Source: JAKQHY01 sp034429475 (GTDB taxonomy: Bacteria; Chloroflexota; Anaerolineae; B4-G1; SLSP01). From it: DNA of 64,000 nt. Below the pieces are notes generated by a model that saw only the letters and a list, made by a program, of their open reading frames with translations, had not been told where the DNA came from and made no database searches. Numbering within the stretch: the first letter of the stretch is position 1; each line of letters begins with the position of its first letter. The position numbers and the translations under genes were made by a program. Shown in pieces: positions 58,035-64,000 of this stretch. The DNA lies in NCBI GenBank assembly GCA_034429475.1, contig DAOUGD010000289.1, positions 1 through 64,000 on the forward strand, written 5' to 3'.

Positions 58035-61000
58035 TCAATCTTGGGGATTGATCAGGCGTTGAACTCGCTCAAATTCCTCTAAAATCTGCCGATGGACGCT
58101 CACGTTTTTCAAGAACGACTGCCGCAAAGCCTCGTCATCTATGCGCGCCGCCTGGGTCTGCAATGTGGTGTATGTGTGGGCGAGCAGTGTCGCCGCGCGG
58201 GGGTTGCATTGGGCGCGCAGGAGGCGGTAGCAAGTCCAATGCACCCAGAACGGCTCGATCACGCCGTCCAGTGAATTTTTCTTCAGATAGTCCAAAATTT
58301 GGGCAAGGTAGGGCTGCGCACTGTCTAATTCGTCCTGTAGCAGGTAAACTTCAGCCAACCCGGTCAAGGATTCCATCGCCAGATTGTATTGCTGAGCCTT
58401 CTGGCGAATCTCGTAGGCGCGGCGGTAGTGATCGGCTGCCTCGACCCACCGGCCGATAGCCGTCAGCGCGTGTCCGCTGTTGGTCAATGCAAAGCCCTGG
58501 GTGAGGGAGTCGTTGAGGTCTTGCGCCAGCAAATGGGCGCGCAGGCCATAGTCCTGCGCACTTTTTGGATCGCCCAGGTGATAGAACAGCAAACTCAGAT
58601 AGGAGAACAGGATGCTGATCCCCTGGCGGTAGCCAACTTCCTTGTAAATATGCAACGCCTGCTCGTAGTAGGTGCGCGCCCCGGCGTAGTCGCCGAGGTT
58701 GTGCGCGATGATTCCTAGGTTCCCCACTGCCCGCCCCACACCCTGCCGGTGGCCGACCTCGCGGTAAAGGTCAAGGCCCTGCTGGTAGTAGTCGCGCGCC
58801 TGAATGTATTCGCCCCGGTTGAAATAGACGACGCCTAGGTTGTTGAGGGCGCTGGCCTCGCCCCGCCGGTCGCCGATGCGGCGAAACGCTTTCAACGCCT
58901 GGCGGAAACACAACGCGCCCCCCTGCTGGTCGCCGTGATAGTAGGCGATCACGCCCAACGAGCGCATACTGTCGGCCTCCACTTGCCCAAAGTCGCCCGC
59001 CTGCGCCAGTCTGAGCGCCTGTTCGAGGTAGGGCGTGGCCTCTGGATATTGCCCCTGAAGCCACAGAATGCGTCCCCACTGAAAATAGCCGGCGGCCTCG
59101 GCGCGCTGATCGCCGGCAGTTTGGGCCTCGGCAATGGCCGCTTGGCTCAACGTCACGGCCTCGGGGTAGGCCCCATGGACTTCGGCGTAGCGGGCGCGGC
59201 GCAGCAGAATCTCCGCCCGCGCCTCCGCTGAGAGTACGTCCGCCAGGTGGGTCAGCGCAATCAGGTCTTGTTCCTGGGCTTCGTGCTGGCCTTGCAGCGC
59301 ATAGATGCTTTCGCGCGCCAGCAGCAGGTCAAATTGTTTGGTGGCGTCGGTCGAAGGGGTTAAGGTCAGCGCGCGGGTGAAATAGCGTAGGGCATCCGTG
59401 TTAGCAAATTGAGCCGCGGCCTGCTTGCCGGCCAGCTCGGCGTAGTAACGTTCCTTGTCCGGCACCTCGGCGCGTTGATAGTGATACGCTAGCAGGGACA
59501 GGTAGGGGGCAAGCGCCGTGGTGGCGCCTGGCTCTGTACCGACGCGCTGCGCGCTTTGCGCTTCGTACCACTCCGCTACCGTGCGGTGGAGCACCCGGCG
59601 CTGGGAGAACAACAGGGTTTCGTAGGCCACTTCTCGGGTAATGATCTGCCGAAAGATGTACATCAACTCAGGCTCGTCAGGCATACAGGCCGTCAGTTTC
59701 AGGTCGGAGAGCGCGTCCAGGTGCGGTTTGAGCGTCGTGTCGGCGATGGTGGTTTGCTGGTGCAGCACGTAGCTGAGGGGCGCATAGCTGAAGATGCGCC
59801 CGATGACGGCGGCCGTTTTGAGGATCAGTTGGCGTTCCGGGGGCTGGCGGTCAATGCGCGCCAACACCAGCCCCTGGACGGTGTCGGGCAGGATGTGCGC
59901 CATCTCTTCCAGGTCTTCCTGAACGAGACAGGTCGGCACGCCGTCCACGTTCAGTTGCCGGCTAATGACGCCCCGTTCCGCCAGGGTTTGGAGCAGTTCT
60001 TCCACATAGAGAGGATTGCCATCGGTCCATCGGTTCACCAAATCCAGCAGGGACAGTGGGATTCTTTCGCGCGGCACCTCCAGGCGGTCGGCGACCAGGG
60101 TGACGATGTCCGCGCCCTCCAGGGGGGAGAGGGCCATGACCTCGGTGGTAGGGAATTGTTCCAGGGTTTCCAGGGCCTGGGCGCCGACGCTGTCGGCGCG
60201 GGGCGGGCGGGTGGCGATGGCGAGCAAGAGCGGCTCGTGGGTGGCGACGAAGGCGCGCGCCACTTCCACCGTCAGCAGCCACGAGAGGCTATCCAGCCAT
60301 TGGGCGTCTTCCAGAATCAGCACGAGGGGACGTTCTTTGAGCCAGGTCCGCAGCAACGTCAGCACCAACGTGGTCAGCGCCTGCTGGCGCAATTGCGGAT
60401 CGAGGCTGCGCGTCAATTCGTTCTCGGCCAGGCCCAGGTTGAGGATGTCGTTAAGCAGCGGCAGGTGCAGTGTCAACGTGTCGTCCAACTCGGCGCTCAC
60501 GGCCTGCATCCGCCGGCGCCGCTCCTGTGGCTCGTAAAGATGTTCCAGGCCAAAATAGAAGGTGAAGATGTCGCGCCACGCCCGGTAAGGCGTCTGCTGT
60601 TCGATGCTTTCCCCGGCGCCGATCAACCAGACCAACCCCTGCTCTTTGGTGAGCCGCATCAGTTCTGCCAACAAGCGCGACTTGCCCATACCGGCCTCGC
60701 CGCTCAGGATGAAGGTGTAGTGCGCGCCGGCGATGATGTTGTAGACCGCATTGGTGAATTGTTTGATTTCGGTTCGCCGCCCGACGACGGTGGAGGGATG
60801 CGACCGGGAGCTATGGGCGACCGCCTCCACGCGCCCCAAGGGCCGGTAGACGCGAATCGGGCCGGCCTTCCCCTTGACGCGAATGGGTGTCAGGTTTTCA
60901 AATTGCAGAGTGGCGCGGGCGTGACTGTACGTTTCGAACTCGCACAGGGTGCCGCCGGGGCCGGCCTTCCCCATGAGGCGCGCGGCCAGGTTGACCGTGT

Positions 61001-62096
61001 CGCCCATGGCCGTGTACTCGTAGCGCGTCTCGCCGCCGACCGGCCCAGAGAAGACCTGACCGGTCGCCAGGCCCAGCGCCAGTTGGAGATCCAGCGCGGC
61101 AGTCACCTGTTGGAGGCGCTGGGCGCAGAGGCAGGCGCGCGCGGGGTCATCTTCGTGGGCGAAGGGGGGGGCGCCAAAGAGCGCCATGAGCACCGTGCCT
61201 TTGTCGTCCACGACGAACTGGCGCAGCGTGCCTTCGTAGTTGTAGAGGGTTTCCTGGGCCTGGCGCAAGAAGGCGTGGAGCCGCTCGGTGATGTCGGGGT
61301 GGTCGTATTGCAGGCCCTGCACGCCGACAAACAGCACTGTCATCCGGCGCAGAGCGGGCGCCCAATTCGCCAGTCCCTGATTCAGCCACGCGAGCACTGG
61401 GCCGGGCACGAAGCGCAACAGGTTGGACTCGACGGCGGCGGGTTGCGGCAGCGTCTCCCAATCCGGCAGGGTGAGGGGGCGCGGCGGCAGCGGCGCGGAG
61501 TGCCGCACGACGGCAGCCTCCGGGCTGAGGATGATGTCGCCGCGCTGCGCGTGCTCTTCGGCCAGGCCGACCTGACGCAGCGGATCGCCGACGATGACGT
61601 ACTCCCAGCGGTTGAACACGCCGCCGACTTGCAGCGCCAACACCGGGCCGGCGCCAATCATAATTTTCATGCCTAACTCTACCGGACCGACGCTGGTGTG
61701 CAGGTTGGCAAAGGGCGCCATCGCGCGCTGCATGGCTTCCGCCGATTGGTAGGCGCGGCGCACGGCGTAGCTCAACGGCTCGTCCCGCGCAACATACAGC
61801 ACCGTCATCGCGTCGCCGCTGAATTTGACGACGTCGCCGCCTTCGGCGCGGGTCAGGTCAATCATGGCGGTGAAGTAGCGGTTGATGAGCGTGCGCATTT
61901 CTTCCGGCCCTTCCGGCCCTTTTTGGGCCAGGGCTTCGGTGAGCGGCGTGAAGCCGGAGACGTCGGCGAAGAGAACGGCAGCTTCAAACGAGGTCGTCAC
62001 CGGCGCATCCGTGAAGGCCGGGTCGGCGGTGACGGCGTGAATCAGCGCCGCCGGCACGTAGGGTGCAATGGCAGGCAATAAGGTTGGCGCGTTCAT
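58035..62096 (-). CDS. Tandem class III cyclase / AAA-like ATPase / TPR signalling protein
   Basis: A 1353-residue soluble protein laid out like soluble adenylyl cyclases. Domain 1 (about 36-190) has FADVSGFTPL (Asp45) and KFSGDAM (Asp95), the metal-binding pair. Domain 2 (about 250-410) reads LFVGVQGL at the matching place and lacks the first Asp, but keeps a MGDTVNLAARLMG motif, so it is probably a degenerate partner half. A STAND/AAA-type ATPase follows with Walker A GEAGMGKS (Lys472) and LVLILEDAQWLD. TPR repeats run from about 920 to 1340 (e.g. EASALNNLGVVYFNRGEY). It may make cAMP in response to a signal sensed by the ATPase-TPR part. Single gene with its own terminator. Confidence 0.88.
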   Translation of the reverse strand: MNAPTLLPAIAPYVPAALIHAVTADPAFTDAPVTTSFEAAVLFADVSGFTPLTEALAQKGPEGPEEMRTLINRYFTAMIDLTRAEGGDVVKFSGDAMTVLYVARDEPLSYAVRRAYQSAEAMQRAMAPFANLHTSVGPVELGMKIMIGAGPVLALQVGGVFNRWEYVIVGDPLRQVGLAEEHAQRGDIILSPEAAVVRHSAPLPPRPLTLPDWETLPQPAAVESNLLRFVPGPVLAWLNQGLANWAPALRRMTVLFVGVQGLQYDHPDITERLHAFLRQAQETLYNYEGTLRQFVVDDKGTVLMALFGAPPFAHEDDPARACLCAQRLQQVTAALDLQLALGLATGQVFSGPVGGETRYEYTAMGDTVNLAARLMGKAGPGGTLCEFETYSHARATLQFENLTPIRVKGKAGPIRVYRPLGRVEAVAHSSRSHPSTVVGRRTEIKQFTNAVYNIIAGAHYTFILSGEAGMGKSRLLAELMRLTKEQGLVWLIGAGESIEQQTPYRAWRDIFTFYFGLEHLYEPQERRRRMQAVSAELDDTLTLHLPLLNDILNLGLAENELTRSLDPQLRQQALTTLVLTLLRTWLKERPLVLILEDAQWLDSLSWLLTVEVARAFVATHEPLLLAIATRPPRADSVGAQALETLEQFPTTEVMALSPLEGADIVTLVADRLEVPRERIPLSLLDLVNRWTDGNPLYVEELLQTLAERGVISRQLNVDGVPTCLVQEDLEEMAHILPDTVQGLVLARIDRQPPERQLILKTAAVIGRIFSYAPLSYVLHQQTTIADTTLKPHLDALSDLKLTACMPDEPELMYIFRQIITREVAYETLLFSQRRVLHRTVAEWYEAQSAQRVGTEPGATTALAPYLSLLAYHYQRAEVPDKERYYAELAGKQAAAQFANTDALRYFTRALTLTPSTDATKQFDLLLARESIYALQGQHEAQEQDLIALTHLADVLSAEARAEILLRRARYAEVHGAYPEAVTLSQAAIAEAQTAGDQRAEAAGYFQWGRILWLQGQYPEATPYLEQALRLAQAGDFGQVEADSMRSLGVIAYYHGDQQGGALCFRQALKAFRRIGDRRGEASALNNLGVVYFNRGEYIQARDYYQQGLDLYREVGHRQGVGRAVGNLGIIAHNLGDYAGARTYYEQALHIYKEVGYRQGISILFSYLSLLFYHLGDPKSAQDYGLRAHLLAQDLNDSLTQGFALTNSGHALTAIGRWVEAADHYRRAYEIRQKAQQYNLAMESLTGLAEVYLLQDELDSAQPYLAQILDYLKKNSLDGVIEPFWVHWTCYRLLRAQCNPRAATLLAHTYTTLQTQAARIDDEALRQSFLKNVSVHRQILEEFERVQRLINPQD

Positions 62097-62164
62097 CGGT
62101 TCAATCGTACACGAAAAACATTAGGGTGTGTTTCACTTGAGTTAGTGGGCCTATAAAATGTAAT

Positions 62165-62210
62165 GCGTAAAACGTAAAAACGCTTACGTTTCACGTTTTA
62201 CGTTTTACGA
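62165..62210. repeat. ACGT-word inverted repeat array
   Basis: GCGTAAAACGTAAAAACG on the left and TTACGTTTCACGTTTTACGT on the right, almost without a loop. It lies upstream of the cyclase gene. Same family as 4.98 and 34.1 kb. Confidence 0.78.
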
Positions 62211-62252
62211 GAGCTTATTTTCAACTGCGATGAAACGCACTCAAAACATTAA

Positions 62253-62316
62253 ATGCCAAACGTCAAACGCAAGACTTTTGCCGTGGGAGCATCACGTTTC
62301 ACTTTTCACGTTTCAG
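62253..62316. repeat. ACGT-word inverted repeat, diverged copy
   Basis: TGCCAAACGTCAAACGCAAG and CATCACGTTTCACTTTTCAC are weaker relatives of the preceding array. Together the two fill most of the 349-base gap before tRNA-Pro. No gene is seen in this gap. Confidence 0.65.
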
Positions 62317-62407
62317 GGATTGGACTTACTCTTATTGTAGCACAATGTTGATTCTAGCGATACAAACTAAAATTGGAATTACGGAGGAGAAGTCCAAACT
62401 TAGTGGC

Positions 62408-62435
62408 TTGACGGGCGGCCAAAATGGGGCATAAT
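62408..62435 (+). promoter_or_regulatory. Promoter of tRNA-Pro
   Basis: TTGACG, 16 bases, CATAAT, ending 10 bases before the tRNA. Confidence 0.7.
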
Positions 62436-62445
62436 TCGACTTGTT

Positions 62446-62521
62446 CGGGGCGTGGCGCAGTTTGGTTTAGCGCGCGCGGTTTGGGTCCGCGAGGCCCTGG
62501 GTTCAAATCCCAGCGCCCCGA
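62446..62521 (+). tRNA. tRNA-Pro (anticodon TGG)
   Basis: Acceptor CGGGGCG pairs with CGCCCCG. Anticodon stem CGCGG/CCGCG closes loop TTTGGGT with anticodon TGG at 62482-62484. T arm is CTGGG-TTCAAAT-CCCAG. CCA is not encoded. UGG reads CCA and wobble proline codons. Confidence 0.95.
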
Positions 62522-62525
62522 CTGT

Positions 62526-62564
62526 AAAACTCGCGGCGGCTCAAAGTGGACCGCCGCGAGTTTT
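62526..62564. terminator. Bidirectional terminator between tRNA-Pro and GH97
   Basis: AAAACTCGCGGCGG and CCGCCGCGAGTTTT are perfect 14-base arms with an 11-base loop, T-rich on both strands. It serves the tRNA and probably the convergent GH97 gene. Confidence 0.88.
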
Positions 62565-62602
62565 ATATTCACAAGGATCTGCTCTAGCTCGTTGAGACCG
62601 CG

Positions 62603-64000
62603 TTATCCCCTGACCCTTTCAATCCTCGCCGCCCACCCGCCGCCGTTGGAGAGTTGGATCGGCATTGTGTCGCCGGATGCGAGTTGCAGCACGTCTTTCT
62701 TGTAGTCGGTGGCCTCGCGATCCGCATTCACCCCATCTTTGAACACGACCGCTTGATAACGCCCCGCGTCCAGGAAGGAGAAGTCCAGGGTTAGCTCCCT
62801 GGCCTCCCAGTTGGTCATCGCGCCCACGTACCAGACGCCGTCCTTTTGGCGCGCGACGGCGACGTACTCACCCACTTTGCCATCCAACGGGACGGTCTCG
62901 TCGAAAACGGTCGGGATGCTGGTGATGAAGTCGGTACACTCCTGTTCGCGCATGTACAGCGTCGGGCTGTCGGACAGCATTTGAAGGGGCGCTTCAAAGA
63001 CGACGTACTGCGCCAACTGGTGGCAGCGCGTGCCCTTGCTCATCGGGGCGTGGTTGCGCGCTTTGAAGTCGGCCTGGGTCGCGTTGATCATCGCGCCAGA
63101 GGTGTAGTCCATCGGGCCGGCCATGTTGCGCGTGTAGGGGATTGTCACCGCATAGCGCGGCGCGTCCATGTCGGCCCATTTGAAGTTCTCCATCCCGTAG
63201 ACGCCCTCGTAGCCCACCACGTTGGGATAGGTGCGCTGGAGGCCGGTCGGCTTGAAGACGCCGTGGAAGTCCACCATCAGGTGGTACTTCGCGGCCAGTT
63301 GGGCGATGGCGTAGGTCGAGGCCACCGCGAGATGATCGTCCCGGTCAATGAAGTCAATCTTCCAGCCCTTGACGCCCATGGCCGCGTACTGAGGGAAAAT
63401 CTCATGCATCTGCTGCGTGATGGCGTGCCAGGTGGCCCAGAGGATGACACCGATGCCCTTTTCCTTGCCATAAGCGACGATTTCCGGCACGTTGACGTTG
63501 GGGTTGAGCTTGGTGAGATCGAGTCCCGCCGACCACCCCGCGTCTATGATGATGTACTTCGCCTGATTCGCGGCGGCAAAGTCGATGTAGTATTTGAAGG
63601 TTGGCGTATTCATCCCGGCCTTGAAGTCTACATGGGTGATATTGTAATCGTTCCACCAATCCCACGCCACCTGCCCCGGCGCGATCCACGACACGTCGTC
63701 AATCCGGGGCGGGGAGGCCAGCTTTTGGACGATGTCGTTGTTCAGCAGGTCTTTGTCGGCAGCGCTGAGGGCGAGGACGCGCCAGGGGAACGTGCGCGCG
63801 CCCTGGGTTTTGGCGATGTAGTCGGCGCGGCGCGTGGGGATGAAGTTGATCGCCTCCCCACCGCCGCCAATCTCCGCCAGCCTTGAGCCGCCCAGTCTGG
63901 CTTCCAACGGATAGGAGGCGTACACCCCCTGCAATCCCATGCCGGTCGCGTTGAGATTTAAGTACATGCCGGGGTAGTCTTCCAGATCGGCTTCCAGGAT
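62603..64000 (-). CDS. GH97 glycoside hydrolase, C-terminal part (runs off the window)
   Basis: At least 465 residues; the frame is open to the edge (upstream codons read ILEADLEDYPG before the first internal ATG at 63967), so the N-terminal domain is missing. The (beta/alpha)8 barrel has WDWWNDYNITHVDF, IIDAGWSAGLDL, GVKGWKIDFIDRDDH and YEGVYGMENFKW, and the C-terminal beta domain is present. GH97 includes inverting alpha-glucosidases and retaining alpha-galactosidases. The Asp of WKIDF lies where retaining members have their nucleophile, so an alpha-galactosidase-like activity is inferred. Probably exported in family members; the signal is outside the window. Confidence 0.9.
   Translation of the reverse strand: MLEADLEDYPGMYLNLNATGMGLQGVYASYPLEARLGGSRLAEIGGGGEAINFIPTRRADYIAKTQGARTFPWRVLALSAADKDLLNNDIVQKLASPPRIDDVSWIAPGQVAWDWWNDYNITHVDFKAGMNTPTFKYYIDFAAANQAKYIIIDAGWSAGLDLTKLNPNVNVPEIVAYGKEKGIGVILWATWHAITQQMHEIFPQYAAMGVKGWKIDFIDRDDHLAVASTYAIAQLAAKYHLMVDFHGVFKPTGLQRTYPNVVGYEGVYGMENFKWADMDAPRYAVTIPYTRNMAGPMDYTSGAMINATQADFKARNHAPMSKGTRCHQLAQYVVFEAPLQMLSDSPTLYMREQECTDFITSIPTVFDETVPLDGKVGEYVAVARQKDGVWYVGAMTNWEARELTLDFSFLDAGRYQAVVFKDGVNADREATDYKKDVLQLASGDTMPIQLSNGGGWAARIERVRG

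Noticed and set aside
59556..61676. A 706-codon plus-strand open frame
   Set aside because: It is antisense to the cyclase/ATPase/TPR gene, has Arg/Gly/Gln-rich composition typical of GC-rich shadow frames, and no recognisable motif.

Overview
The window looks like a chromosomal piece of a GC-rich bacterium, most probably a member of the Chloroflexota (Anaerolineae-like). This rests on protein style: very long multi-sensor hybrid kinases, cyclase/ATPase/TPR fusions, Thr/Pro-rich lipoprotein linkers, and Rho and S2 with acidic extensions. No 16S rRNA is present, so the assignment is inference. Coding density is high. Most genes follow good Shine-Dalgarno (SD) sequences.

Layout. 1-8.7 kb: a three-gene sensor-kinase cluster (GAF/PAS hybrid kinase, REC-HisKA kinase, 7TM hybrid kinase). 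8.8-11.3 kb: a MrfA/YprA-type DEAD helicase carrying an HNH-like insertion. 11.4-13.2 kb: a small membrane protein and a DUF433/PIN toxin-antitoxin-like locus. 13.2-15.8 kb: tsaE-tsaB-rimI and a family-4 uracil-DNA glycosylase. 15.9-30.3 kb: a surface propeller-like protein, then a long minus-strand stretch with an O-antigen-ligase/TPR protein, WecA/TagO-like transferase, CapA-like and S41 lipoproteins, proC, a ChbG/YdjC deacetylase and a GPH-type transporter. 30.6-34.1 kb: an ABC exporter (one ATPase, two permeases). 34.2-43.2 kb: a flavin oxidoreductase, acyltransferase, DUF2142 and GT39-like membrane proteins, M50 and CPBP membrane proteases, and scpA. 43.3-47 kb: a decarboxylating dehydrogenase plus LeuD-like pair, tRNA-Val, and a D-galactonate dehydratase. 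47.1-55.8 kb: the housekeeping run rpsB-tsf-pyrH-frr-uppS-cdsA-rho, then sortase, a DUF6391-like protein and holA. 55.8-57.9 kb: a minus-strand four-gene operon headed by a soluble FtsK-like ATPase. 58-64 kb: a tandem-cyclase/ATPase/TPR protein, tRNA-Pro and the C-terminal part of a GH97 glycosidase.

Two signals stand out. First, the FtsK-like operon has a consensus TTGACA-17-TATAAT promoter whose start region carries a perfect GAAC-N4-GTTC palindrome. That is the LexA box of Gram-positive type, so this may be a DNA-damage-inducible DNA-translocase module with three uncharacterised small partners. Second, nearly every inter-operon gap holds a run of a short word (6-10 bases), usually followed by its reverse complement, forming long imperfect hairpins. 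There are several word families. They supply stop codons and terminal residues to flanking genes, and one copy sits in frame inside a histidine-kinase ATPase domain.

How the genes may work together: the membrane and glycan genes between 22 and 43 kb fit envelope polysaccharide assembly and surface-protein processing. DgoD, the ChbG-like protein, the GPH transporter and GH97 point to use of plant or microbial oligosaccharides. The 47-55 kb block is core translation, lipid and termination machinery.
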